Shown here in pieces: positions 1 through 11,700 of a DNA stretch of 64,000 bases. The notes below the pieces were generated by a model, which saw only the letters and a program-made list of their open reading frames with translations, searched no databases and had not been told where the DNA came from. Position numbers and translations under genes: made by a program. The stretch lies in contig WTPW01001011.1 in NCBI GenBank assembly GCA_009809945.1, positions 31,954-95,953 of the forward strand, in the 5' to 3' direction. Origin of the DNA: Gigaspora margarita. Its lineage: Eukaryota > Glomeromycota > Glomeromycetes > Diversisporales > Gigasporaceae. Within the stretch, counting starts at the first letter, position 1. The number at the start of each line of letters is the position of its first letter.

Positions 1-104
1 ATAAAATTTAGTTAATAAAATAATAAAATTTAGTTAATAAAATAATGCATATACGATATATGTTATTATGTATATAATGTATGGACATATGCTATTATAT
101 GTTA

Positions 105-250
105 CCTGCACGTAAATATGCATGAGACAATGCACGAGAAAACATATAAAATTGCACGTAAGTATGTGCAGCGTTGCACGGAATCCACGCCCTTTTACGT
201 GCCATGAACTTGCTTTCCCGTGCATTGTCCCGTGTATATTTACGTGCAGG
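105..250. mobile_element. MITE with about 40-bp terminal inverted repeats
   Basis: The ends are near-perfect inverted copies beginning CCTGCACGTAAATAT; the right end reads ATATTTACGTGCAGG. The inner halves also pair around ACAATGCACG. The interior holds a second dyad (GCACGTAA with TTACGTGC). No coding sequence is present. The flanks do not give a clear target duplication, so the superfamily is open. Confidence 0.7.
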
Positions 251-1150
251 TTTGTGTGGTCACGTATTCAAACTTTTCCGTGTATTTCAGTATTATTCCG
301 TGCTGTAATTTCTCATAGGGATTTCCATATATTTTTTCATATATAGCAATAAAGTAGCTGATCAAGCAATAATAATTGCATAAGCATATATACTTGTTAT
401 ATTTTACTACTTTTAAATTTTTCAAATTTGTTCATTTAAATTCTTTTATGCATGATTCCCTATTGAGTAGATTTGTTTTCAACCAATAGTTCTTTAGACT
501 ATGTACATAAATATTAATTTTTTCTGATAAATATAGTAATTTATAAACAAATAAATATAAGCAATTTAATTTTAATTTAATATTGTATAATATAGTAATC
601 AACTATTTGGCAATAGGTAAAATGAACATTTTTTACCAAAAAAATAAAAATAAAAATAATAATAATAATAAAATAAATAAATAAATAGAACAAACATTAT
701 ACAGTAAATAAATTTTATTCAAAAAAAAACAAACTATTAGAAAACTTATATACTATGTTTTTGGGTTAAACACAACCACATCGTACTGCTACTCTAATGC
801 ATGTAGTCATAATTATAGTCAATTTTATAAGCAATCTTCCCATGAGTTATGCACTTAATAAAATATATGTATGACAATAAAAATATAGTATGATAAATAA
901 ATTTTATTAATAGTATGAAAAGTATCATTTAGATGATTTTAAATTTGAAACTAAGTATTATTTTTATATTTTGCTGGCAACCCTCTTTTTGCAGGTTCGA
1001 AATCTTAAATTAAACCAAATTTTAGAATAGAAGTATTTTATATAAATTAATACACATTGCATCTAAAATTTGATTAAATTATATACTTACTAAAATGACT
1101 TTGCCAATGATTTTTTATTTTGATTTTGGGCTTTTGAGAACCTAACTTAA
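251..1150. other. AT-rich spacer, no gene seen
   Basis: Only A/T-rich sequence with simple AAT/AAAT runs around 640-690 is visible. No frame with domain-like composition was found on either strand. Confidence 0.5.
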
Positions 1151-1159
1151 GAGATGTAT

Positions 1160-2590
1160 ATATTTGTAAAAACTTAGCTTCTTTATTATTACCACTCCAA
1201 TCTAACTTGGAATTGGCAAATAGAGAACCAAATTTCTATTTTTGTTTGATCACAGTGCTATTAATATAAAAAACAACACTGTGTCAAACTCCAGTTATTA
1301 CTGGGAGATTTCTATGAACCAAGAGATTTGAACGAAAAGCTATTGCTTGTCCTTGCTTAGCATGGAAAACTAACTTTAGTTCTGGGAATACCAATTCACT
1401 GCCTTTAAACCTTCCAAGTGGGCAAACTACACAGAGACTATTTTGGTAATCCTTCAAATCTCTGTGAAATTGACAAATTACATTAAAATTAATTGCAATT
1501 GTGGGAAAACTACCAAAAGGTTTTGGAGCATTGGGTCCAAGATCAAGACTCTTTATTTTGGAATATAAAGCCAGATAATTGGTTTCAAAATATTTATTAA
1601 TTTCTCCAGAAAGTTGTTGAAGCCTTTTTATTAAACCTTGAATACATTTTTAATGTGCTTTGTTATGAGAAGATGTGGTGTTTGTTGTAGTATATAGTAA
1701 ATTATTGCTGTCTGTAGAACATCTGAAATATTCTAAAATTGTTTAGATTGGTATGTAGGGTTATCTAACATATGTTTGAAATAATTGTCTACTGCTAATT
1801 CTGATTCTCCTGCAGATATTTTGTCAATATCAAAAAATCTACAATGGTTTTTCCAAAATTATTTAAAAAATATTGTGATTTAAAAATATGATGATAACTC
1901 TCAAGATTGATACCACCTGCAACCACTTTTGTTGTTTCCTTGGCAATGTAAAGTTTATCATCTGGATGCTATAGAAGTGTCTTTTGAATATTATATTTTT
2001 CTTGGGCTTCAATATATTGATACATGTGTTTCACTTTAGACCAGAGGCAATAGCAATAATAGCAGAATTGTCTACCAAATTTTGGACCAACTGCAAAAAC
2101 GACCAACTGGCGAACTCTTCCCATAATATTTTTTTTAGTTGAAGGATTCTCTATACTTTCATTATTAAAAATCTCTGACTTCAATAAATTCATAAATTTT
2201 GTAGGCACTTTATTGGTAGTCAGAATTAGCTGAGTACTTTGTGGTGTTAAAGTTTTTTTGCTATTATAACAATTCTCATATAATTTTTTTTGAACAATAT
2301 CTGAAATTATATTGAGATGTTAGCTAGAAAGCTCATTGAAATTATGTGTATAAGTACTAGGCTTTATGCTATTTAATGGAAGTAACCTCTGGCTAAGCAA
2401 CTCTTGAACAACTAATCTTTGCTATCTTTTTTTCAAAAAATTTTCTAGAAAGGTAAACTGGGGGTCTGTATAAACAATTGATTGCTAATGATTACTTGGT
2501 CTAAGATCACTAGTGAGAAAATCTTCAGAAATCCATTGAGATAAAATATATTGTTGTGCCTCTTCTTTTTTTAATTTACGGGCCTCAAAT
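1160..2590 (-). pseudogene. Decayed, unidentified protein-coding remnant
   Basis: The minus strand keeps protein-like stretches interrupted by many stops and frame changes. The longest is 79 codons (1969-2208), with a segment KKNIMGRVRQLVVFAVGPKF. Upstream fragments are rich in Glu, Lys and Leu. Composition is more balanced than the surrounding AT spacer, which is why it is listed. The family was not recognised. A transposon-encoded protein is likely given the setting, but this is inference. Confidence 0.35.
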
Positions 2591-2799
2591 TAAGTTTTAT
2601 ACTAGAAAAAAATAGACATTAATATATGTTAAATATATATAATTCATGAAATATTTTAAAACTATAAAGTGGATATATACAAATGATTTTTTATCTAGTA
2701 ACTCAGTGGTCTAAACTGCAGGAAGCCTGCTTGGGTGATCTTTTTTAGTTTTACAAATTGGTCCAAGAAATGCAATTGATTAGTTGGCCAAAAATTTTT

Positions 2800-3110
2800 T
2801 AAAAAATTTGATTATAGCTAACTAATCAATTAATCAATTAGTCAATTAATCGATTAATTAACTAATTGATTAGTCAATTAATCGATTAATCAACTAATCG
2901 ATTAGTTGATATATCAAATAGCTTGGATATAATTGTGTAGCTACTAATTACAAGGTCAAAGTATAATACTGTATAAAACAACTAGTCAATTAGTCAACTA
3001 ATCAATTAACTAACTAATTGATTAATCAGTTAATCGATTAATCATTGACAATTGATTAGTTGTCTAATAAAGTTATCAATCAATTAGTTGCCAAATCAAT
3101 TAACTAAGAG
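2800..3110. repeat. AT minisatellite of ATTAGTTGATTAAT-type units
   Basis: Variants of AATTGATTAGT and AATCGATTAAT, often self-complementary, are repeated in two blocks (about 2810-2910 and 2975-3105) separated by non-repetitive sequence. The same words occur at 5635-5680 and near 29930-29995, inside both copies of the dispersed repeat, so the array may derive from that family. Confidence 0.6.
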
Positions 3111-3249
3111 GAGTGACAAAAATCAGGTGATTTTTTAGGGGGGAAGGGGGGTAAAAAATGTTGAAATTATATATAAGAACCTGATCAAATCTATATTATA
3201 GAGAGAGAGAGGGGGGTAGGCCTCTAATAAAAAATAATCAGGTGATTAA

Positions 3250-4228
3250 TGACACTGCCCTAATCAATTAATATCAATTTTTGATTGGGAACACTAATCT
3301 TCCTCTTCTCATTACAAGACAATTATAATTTGGCTATCTCTCCCTCAAGAAATATAAAGAATAATAATTCAGGAAGACGATTACTTACTTTTAGAAGATC
3401 ATAAACTATTTTTTCAATCTGGTCAGTACTAGAATTAAATGTGGAATCATCCTTTCCAATGATTGAATTAGGTTTTTCAATTTTAATTTTTTTCAGCATA
3501 TAATTCTTTTTTATATAGATTTCTCTTGAAGGATTTTGATAAAGTAATAGATAAAGACATAGTGACAATATAGATAAGCAATTGTTATTGTTATGACAAA
3601 ATATTAAGGTATTTTTTTGAAAACAAACAAAATCAAAACAGAACTTCATGCTCTTTTATAGAGATATAGTTTATTTTATATAATGTAGTTCTGTATATAA
3701 TAAATAACAATTTATCATGAAGCAGTATGCATTAATTAACTCAAAAACTGCTTATAAAATGACTAGGCATTACAATTATTCAACACAAGTCAACTAATAA
3801 TTTTTATTTGATATCATAATAATTTAACACAGTAATTTCCAATAAACAATTGTATGTTTACTAAATTCGGCACCACAATTATAGAACACAACAAACCAGC
3901 AATCACACATTTCTAAATTTGGGACTGCATTGTTAATAAACTTGTTGAGAGGGCATTTGACTATACAAATATGAGGTACTACAATAATTTTACATGATAC
4001 ATTTAAGCTAGATCTACAAATTTAGAATAACCATTATACTTCATTATTTAAACATACATATGTTGATTAAATATCTAGCATTATCAGGTAGGGACCTCAT
4101 TTTATGCAATGTGATGCATATATGCAAAGCATAGTTTGACCAAAAATCGCATAATAGTAACTAATGCCTGTGATTCGTTGATTTTAAATCAATCAGTTTT
4201 TTTAAAAAAAAATTTTGAGTACAAATTT
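3250..4228. other. AT-rich spacer, no gene seen
   Basis: A 108-codon minus-strand open frame (3323-3649) is Ile/Lys/Asn-rich with no motif and was not accepted as a gene. Nothing else was recognised. Confidence 0.45.
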
Positions 4229-4242
4229 CAGATTTTTTTTAT

Positions 4243-5514
4243 TTTTTTTTTAAGGTGAGATCATGCCTTTGGTCTTTATTGAGTGTATATCAATTGTTAC
4301 AATGATGCAGCATCTATTGTGATACAATCTTTATACTATCTACTAAGTACCAAACCTGGACTATTTTATCCAAGATCTAAACCTACCAGAGCCTACTATA
4401 TTCCCATTTATATAGTTAGCCTGGTTTTTGTACATCCCTTTCTAGCCAACAATTGGTATTCACATGTCTGCCACTTTAACCAAATTTCCTAATATCATCA
4501 CTTCAAATTTGGTGTATGTGATTCCAGGTAGGCACTTTATGCTTCCAAATTGGTATACCTTTTATATCCTTACTAGCGTACTTCTCAGGAGTTCGTATCT
4601 CAAGCCATGCAGCTGCCTCTACCACAATGGGTAAGTATCTCAAGCCTGCATGCTACTGCAACTAGCCAATTTTTCTGTGACTTGGGGACCCAGGATATAG
4701 CATTCTGAATTCAGAAATGTGTGAACGACTGTACTTCCCACTATGGTGACAAGGTACCCAGGCATGTTTTGCAAATACTTCCAGTACCGAATATAGTTGG
4801 ATAGCATCATGAGGCTTAGACCAACTCTGACTTTTGTATGACTATATGCACTTATACTAGCTATACCTGTATTGGTGGTTCCAGATTCTCTTAACGTCCT
4901 AAGACTCCCATTTGGGTGCACTCAGAGCTCTTTTGGGACTTGACATGTACATGCCTTCATACTTCTACTTCTCATTGGCTGTTAAGTTCTGTCTGCGCTT
5001 ACAGATTTCAATTTGACCCCCAGTACTCACATCCAACCTTTCCATCTTATCCTGATCTCTCTTGAACTACCAAACCAGTTAGCCTGAAAGGATTGGTCAG
5101 CCAGGCTCATGTGCCAACAAACTCCCTTTTCTTGATACCTACTTTCAAAACATAAGTCCTTTTCCTCCAGTTAATTCTGGTAGCCAGATTGGTATCCCCT
5201 TTTTGCCGTAGGGTTTTTTCTGTCTGGTTCTTTAGTTTTCAGTAGATCCAGTTTTCTGTAGTACCGTAGAAGGATCCTCCCTGCTTAGAACTTGCCAAAT
5301 AGGTTCTATTGCTCCAGTTTCTTGGATTTTTTATTTGCTGATACTCCTATTCAAGATAGTGGTACCAAGATTACGGGTAATATACCCAACTGATCGATGA
5401 ACAACAGTTCCACAACAGACCTATTTTTCTAATTTGTCTTTAGTGAAATTTGAACTCTAGATCTGTCGCTTGGGGGTGACAACCAAACAACTTCTCTATA
5501 TCACTACACCCTTC
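4243..5514 (-). mobile_element. Long SINE-like retroposon with tRNA-like head and LINE-type tail
   Basis: The element reads on the minus strand and is bounded by an exact 14-bp duplication (CAGATTTTTTTTAT at 4229-4242 and 5515-5528). Its 5' end holds RNA polymerase III-like A and B boxes. Its 3' end is a poly(A) tract (T-run on the plus strand) preceded by a tail that reads AAGGTGAGA on the plus strand. The same tail, followed by TCTTTATTGA, ends the LINE at 30728. SINEs commonly borrow the tail of a partner LINE. At 1272 bp it is far longer than usual SINEs, so the middle may be a captured or composite segment. The longest open frame (93 codons, 4640-4921) has no recognisable domain. The duplication is seen directly; the SINE class is inference from the boxes and tail. 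Confidence 0.7.
5445..5508 (-). promoter_or_regulatory. tRNA-derived Pol III A/B boxes of the retroposon
   Basis: On the minus strand an A-box-like TGTAGTGATATAG lies about 6 nt from the element's 5' end, and a B-box-like GTTCAAATTTC starts about 59 nt from it (5445-5455). That is the spacing of a tRNA head. A TGTC/GACA stem between them fits a worn anticodon arm. The T stem is no longer paired, so this is not a functional tRNA gene. Confidence 0.65.
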
Positions 5515-5609
5515 CAGATTTTTTTTATAAATACTATTCCAACATATTCCAAGTAGAAAATAAAAAAAAAATCGCATAATTTACAATAATTTACGATTAT
5601 TTCGCATAA

Positions 5610-7027
5610 TAGTGTTCAAGTTGATAAAATTTTTTCAATTGATTAGTTGTCAACTATAGTTGCAACTAATTGATTATGGATATCACATGACTAAATAATT
5701 GAATAATTGTTTAGTTGTTTAGTTGTTTAATTGTTTAGTTGTTTAATTGTTTAGCTGTAAGTTGTATAGCTGATATTACAAAATATTTTATCTTTAAAAT
5801 TATAGTAATGATAACTACAAATTTAGCAAAGTATTAGAAATTAAACCAAATAATGTATTTTTACAAAAGCATTAAGACTTAGCAGTAATCCGTTAAGCAG
5901 ATGTAGTATCACTTTCAGATTTAACATATCTTTACTAATTGAACCTAACATGGGCAATTAAATAACTAGTTATAAACAGACAGCTTTTCATAGGGCTAGA
6001 GCCTTATGTATTAGGTTTTGAATTTAAATACTGCACTTATAAAATAATTTACAGTATAATATGAATAAAAATTTAATCATTAAGTTGTAAGTTTTAAGTA
6101 CATATAAATTTTAAGTGCATGTATACATACAGACATAGATTGATTTAAAAATTCATAAAGTTATAAATGCGGCAATTACTGCCATTAACTAATCCTTATT
6201 ATATACATGTACTTTTCAATTCTGATATTATAAATTGTATTATACAGTATATTAAACCTCAATATGAAGAATTTAAAAATTTATATTTAGAAGCTCATTA
6301 TAGCGATATAGCGATATAATTAAACATTGCCTTTTATTGATGAAAGTTGATCAAATGTCTCATGAATCATAAGCTATATCTCAACAATTCTAATCCAAAC
6401 ACTAAATGCTTATCCAAAAGAGCTTGTTAGAATAGTTTTATAATGCAATAATAAAGAGCCGGTAGGATGATTATTTAATATAACTATAAGGAGTTTGCTA
6501 TTAAAATGATAATTTAACACCAATTATAAAAAACTATTAAAATGATTATTTAACACTAATTATCAAAAGTTGTTAGAATGATTATTTAACACTAACTATA
6601 ATGAGCTATTAGAATGATTATAACACTAATCATAAAAAGCTGTTAGAATGGCGATTTTCACGTACACTCACATAACTGTCATTTTCAATGCTTATTATGT
6701 AATAGAATTTGAAAAGACATAGATCCTAAATTTCACAGAATATTATAACCAGTTTTGGCAATTTTGCCAGCCAAACATATTTTTGGCCACCCAAAAAACA
6801 GCCAATTTGGCCAAATTCATATGTTTTTTTTGGTTAAAAAGGCCAAACAAATTTGGTTTGATTGGTAAAATTGCCAACACTCATTATAACCACAATAATA
6901 GAACCTGGATTTATATGCTAAATTTAATAATAAAATCTGATGGATATCCATTAAATTTAATATAATGGATCCAAGCTTTACTACATCAGCAAATTTATAT
7001 ATGCGTAATCTTGCGCAAGTTTTTACA
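5610..7027 (+). repeat. Dispersed inverted repeat, left copy
   Basis: This segment is an inverted homologue of 27537-30018. Homology starts at TAGTGTTC and stops near CAAGTTTTTACAG. It includes a TTTAGTTGTTTAATTG minisatellite (5700-5756), a run of degenerate repeats around ATTAGAATGATTATTTAA (6430-6650) and an embedded hAT MITE (6750-6882). No terminal inverted repeats of its own and no coding region were found, so it may be a non-autonomous transposon or a segmental duplication. The left copy lacks the 1-kb palindrome found in the right copy and so shows the empty site (near 6981-6984). Confidence 0.75.
6750..6882. mobile_element. hAT-type MITE, 8-bp TSD ATTATAAC
   Basis: Ends CAGTTTTGGCAATTTT and AAAATTGCCAACACTC are inverted repeats, flanked by exact 8-bp duplications ATTATAAC (6742-6749, 6883-6890). 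An open frame of 60 codons that starts inside and runs out of the MITE is conserved in the other copy only because the whole repeat is duplicated. Confidence 0.85.
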
Positions 7028-7262
7028 GTATGTAAAAAAATTGTAAACTTAGTAGGATTTAGTGTAAAACTATGTAAGTCTTACAGTACATAAAAAAATT
7101 GTAAATTTACATAAAATTTTTACGTAAATTTACGATTTTCTTATAGTGTGTAAAAAAATTGTAAATTTATGTAAAAATTTTATGTAACTTTATAATTTTT
7201 TTATGGTATATAAGAAAATTATAAATTTACATAAAAATTTTACGTAAATTTACGATTTTTCT
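7016..7262. repeat. Tandem repeat, about 60-bp unit
   Basis: Four degenerate units each contain GTAAAAAAATTGTAAA followed by a TTTACGTAAATTTACG-like word (units near 7031, 7087, 7149, 7208). Confidence 0.7.
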
Positions 7263-7956
7263 GACGAACTGTAAGAATACAGTCATTTTTCCTTTTCCAA
7301 TTTTTGTATTGATTATATGCGATATATAACGCATAATTGTTTTATTGTATTCATTAGTAGTTTCAAAATAGTTCGAACTGGTTTGTAATCTAATTATACC
7401 ACAAGGATGCGTTTGGCTAATATTTTCAAAATGTTTCGAAATATTTCGATGATTATAGTACAAGATCAGATTAGATCTGTTTATTTTTTTTATTTATAAT
7501 TTAGATCTTTTATCAATTTTTTTTTGTTTTGTTTTCTTTTGTTTCCTTTCGTTTAGTATCGTTTTGTTTCATTTGTTTTTTCATTTTTTTTGCATTTTTT
7601 TTTTATTAATTTTTTTTATTTTATTTCTACCTAAACACTTTTTGACACTTTGCAAGAAATCTAGCGACTTTCTGACACCCTGTGCAAGAAAACACATTGT
7701 TGTTGTTCTAGTTGGTGTGTTGTAGTTGGTGTCATTGTTGGTATCATTGTTGGTGTCGTCATTGGTATTGTCGCTAGCTGGTGTTGTTGTTGTTCTTGTG
7801 GAATAGCTTTACCTCTCTCGGTGTTCTTGTAGATGGTATTGTTGTGGGTGGTCCATTTGTTTTTCTTCTCTTGCGTTCATATGAGGTGGTCTTGCTCGTT
7901 TCTCTTGCATTTGTACAGGGTGGTCTTGCTCATTCTCTTGCATTCGTTAGGGGTCG
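7263..7956. other. Low-complexity tract left of the Polinton-like element
   Basis: T-rich pyrimidine runs (7480-7630) are followed by GTTGTTGGTGT-type triplet-like repeats (7690-7800). A roughly 40-bp repeat with CTCTTGCATTTGTACAGG (7890-7950) follows. The same last unit resumes right of the element at about 21205-21233, so both sides belonged to one tract. Confidence 0.6.
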
Positions 7957-8575
7957 AGTAGGGCATTTTTAGGAGTTCTGGGTCACTTTTCTATACCTAG
8001 GGTACCAAAATAGTCACCTTGTTATTTTCACGGCTTTGCAAGTCTATATTCTATATTATTTTTTTCTCACCCATATAAAAAATGTGATGTAAATTTTTAT
8101 ATAGTTAGAATCATTTATTTTTTATTTATATAGCTAAATTGGATGATGACAAAAAAATAAATTTCACATCACTTAACATTAACATACCTGATACTATTAT
8201 AAGCATTTTTTCTTATTTAAACATTTTATAACATAATACCCTTTAGCATGTTTTCTACATAATCCAGGTTCAGAACTAGTAGGCCTACTACAAACTTTAT
8301 ATGGAATACGCTTTTTAGATTTCCAATGATCAAAGCATCCTTTAGGTCGTAGACAACTACGAACACAGACTTTTCCAGAGTTATGTATATATTCACATAT
8401 ATATTTATCTGGGTTTTCGATATTCTTACCTGGCTTTTCGATATATTTACCCAGCTTTTCGATATAATCAATAAACATTTCGATAAATTTCTATAAATGA
8501 ATATTTATTTTTTATTTAAACAAAAGATCTGGTATATTAATACAAACAACGGAATACCAGCACCCATATACAAAA
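7957..8575. repeat. Left terminal inverted repeat of the Polinton-like element
   Basis: This 619-bp arm matches 20567-21186 in inverse orientation with scattered substitutions. Homology stops after ACCCATATACAAAA on the inner side. It contains the outward 93-codon ORF and the first 26 codons of an inward ORF. Confidence 0.9.
8197..8478 (-). CDS. Cys/His-rich small protein encoded in left TIR
   Basis: A 93-codon open frame reads outward, toward the element's end. The C-terminal two thirds carry a spaced Cys/His pattern (CEYIHNSGKVC, then GCFDH, then CSRPTSSEPGLCRKH). This is consistent with two small zinc-binding units. The N-terminal third has a short repeat based on IEKLGKYIEKPGKNIENPDK. 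An inward ORF starts only 18 bp away on the other strand, so one promoter region in the TIR would have to serve both. Function is unknown; a DNA-binding or terminal-protein-like role is speculation. The mirrored copy lies at 20664-20945. Confidence 0.55.
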   Translation of the reverse strand: MFIDYIEKLGKYIEKPGKNIENPDKYICEYIHNSGKVCVRSCLRPKGCFDHWKSKKRIPYKVCSRPTSSEPGLCRKHAKGYYVIKCLNKKKCL

Positions 8576-8789
8576 TGTTACCTCCATTTCCTAGGTGTGA
8601 AAAAGATGATTTCAAAAAGACTCGAGATCAAGATGCACACTTAAATCATAAATTTCCATGTAAACCTAGCAATACCCAAATCCTATTGTAGCTCCAATAC
8701 CATTACTACAAAATTCAGCTACAGATCAAATTCCGATACAAATATATGTTCCTGTAGATGATTTAATTTTATTAGAAGAGCAGGAATCA

Positions 8790-11700
8790 TTGATTCCAGA
8801 CAATATACCCTTATCATCTATTCAGAATATGCCTTCAAATAATCTACCCCAAAATGATACAGAATGGTTTGATAATATGGAAGATAAGTATAATATAAAT
8901 ACTGATGAAAAATGGCCCGAATTAGCTGGAACCTTGCTCTATAATTATCCAAAAAGAAATATCATAACTGTAGAAGGCAATTTTGGTGGTAAACCAGTAA
9001 GAAAAAATTATAAATTAACGAACAAAGAGTTAATATTTAAAGAATGCGAATCTAATTCTGATCCTTTAAGGCCTCATCAGAACTTAACAACGATGAGTTT
9101 ATGGCAAGCAGTTATTCCATCCCCTAAAAATATAAAATATAGATTCAATCATTATGTTGAGGACCGAAATAAATATTTAGAAGCGCCCTATATGCCCCAG
9201 CTTATAGCAAATGCAAGAGAACAAATTACAAAAGTTCTTAAAGCTGAATTGTGTAAAAAAGATCAAATAAAAACTGCATTAATTGCTCAATGTATATATT
9301 CTGGGCATGTTAGCAAAGGGAAGGGTAAACTTAAAAGTCCATTAACTATAATTGCTTATCACAGAAGTCTTATGCATGTTATTCTTATAGAAGAAGATAT
9401 CAATGAACATATAAATTTATCTATATCAGAAATAGATAATGCTATAGACTCATTTATACAAGAAGGATCAGGAATGAATTTGGTAAGGATTGAAATGTTA
9501 ACTATTGAAGTTTATACTTATCAAAGAACAACTGGTGGGTCATATATCTCGACTCCAAAGAAGCTTGCTAATACCAAATGTACAATCAATCCTGATAATT
9601 CAGAAATAATTGATCCAATTACTGGTATGCCATCTGATAATTGTCTTCAAGGTGCATTAGCTTGTTATTTTGCTAATAAAGATGGACATACATATCATCT
9701 TGATCGAATATTTACTAAAAGAGATTATAAGCAATACTTGGATATTGTTAATTTAGATGGAATTCCAATGCCTACACCAATCTGCTCACGTATATTCAAT
9801 AAGATAGAAGAGATAAATCCTGATATCTCTATTAATATCTGGGAATGGAAAGAGGAATCAGCTACTCTTAAGCCGGTAATAGCTAGCAAAAATTATAACA
9901 GACAATATATTATATATCTCATAGCTCTTACTGATATTACCAAATCTGAAGATGATAAGTATGGCAAAAGAATCACTTTCTTTGGATCAAAAACCCTAAA
10001 GGGTTAGTATATAAAGATACAAAGTATCATAGCAAAAAGCATCTATGCAACTGATGCTTTCAAAGCTTTCATTCTGAAAAATCTGTAGCCTATCATCAAG
10101 TGCATTGTTTTGGTTTGGGAGAGGCTACTCAAAGAGTTGATTTGCCTACCAAGGATGTCAATGACTTTGAGAAGTTTAAAAATTATGGGCGTATGATCAA
10201 TGCTTCATGTGTTATTATAGCTGACTTTGAGGCATATAATAAGAAATGCGATGAGAAATATGGAGGACAAATGCGAAAGCTTGCAGAACAGAAGGCAAAT
10301 AGCTTTTGTTATCTAGTTCACTGGATCGATGCTGGAGATATATAGGGTCCATACCTATATAGAGGAGAAAATGCAACTCAGGAGTTTGTTAAAAGAATCG
10401 ATAAGGAATTGGTCGAAATTAATAGAGTCTTAGCTATAAAACATGATCGAATTGAGACTGACAAAGACAAAAAGAAATTCAATGAAGCAGATAGTTGTTG
10501 GATATGTAAAGAAAAATTCATTATAGATAAAGATAAAGTCAAATGCTTAGAAAATAAGGCATCATGGCTTAATAATAAGCTAAAAAATACTGCAAATAAT
10601 TCAGAAGATGATAAGACCTTAACAAAACAAATTGACAAGATAACTAAAGACATTAATCAAGCAAAGTCTATGGACATAAAGGNTTGGGATCACTGTCATA
10701 TTACAGGTGAGTTCCGAGGAGCCGCTCACAATGCCTGCAATCTCAATCTTCAAATTGTACCCTGGAAGACACCAATTCCAGTTATCTTTCATAACTTCTG
10801 AGGATATGATTCTCACTTGGTTTGTAAATCTGTTGGAAAATCAGTTAATGCTCATTAGATAAAAGTTATAGCTGAAACATTTGAGCGATACAAGACTATG
10901 AAGGTGGGTCAGCTTAAGTATATAGATAGCATGCAGTTCATGAATAATAGCTTGGCAAATCTTACAAAGAATTTGGATACCAACCATCCTATTACAAGCC
11001 AGCACTTTAAAGACTATTCTTCAGATCAAATTTTACTAGCAAGTCATAAAGGTATTCATCCTTATGAGTATTTCGATTCACAAGATAGATTTTTAGAGAC
11101 TGAGCTTCCGCCAATTCATGAATTTAGTACACATCTTCATAGCAAAATTAGCCAAAAAGATTATGAGCATGCCCAAAAGTATGGAAGGAATTTAACTGCA
11201 AGACTTTAGGTGACTATCATGACCTCTATCTTAAAATCGATGTACTCAGTCTTGCAGATATTTGGACCCAATTCTGAATGACATGTATGCAGTATTATGA
11301 GCTTGATCCTAGTCACTATGTATCTGCACCTGCTTTAGCTTGGGATGCTATGCTTAAGATGTCAGGTGTTAAAATTGAGCTCTTTACAGATATGTCTATG
11401 CATAATTTTATAGAAGATGCTAAGCGTGGAGGTATAGCTATAGCAGGTCATCGATATTTCAAGGCCAATAATCCAAAAATAGGCAAAACATTTAACCCAT
11501 CCAAGCCTACAACATGGATTTCATATGTCAATACCAATAATCTTTATGGGTGGGCCATGAGTCAATATCTGCCCATTGGAAATTATCAATAGGAAGGGAG
11601 ACGTAAGCATTTTAGAAACAATCCAATCTTCCAAAAAGAAATGCTCAATAAGATTCTTAATACTAAAGCAGATGCTAAAAGAGGATATTTCTAAAGATTA

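Noticed and set aside
2800-3110. CRISPR-like array
   Set aside because: Units vary in length and sequence, there are no distinct spacers, and the sequence is eukaryotic and AT-simple.
3113-3262. Possible MITE with AATCAGGTGATT near both ends
   Set aside because: Pairing is short and broken, and the flanks share no target duplication.
5445-5514. A possible tRNA gene
   Set aside because: A and B boxes are present but the T and acceptor stems do not pair, and it is the head of a retroposon with its own target duplication.
6783-6965. 60-codon frame conserved in inverse at 28618-28800
   Set aside because: Both frames start in the hAT MITE and run into the dispersed repeat; conservation follows from duplication of the whole repeat, not from protein function.
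7690-7972. Gly/Val/Leu-rich frame 7781-7972
   Set aside because: It is created by GTT/GGT triplet-like repeats and ends inside the Polinton terminal repeat.
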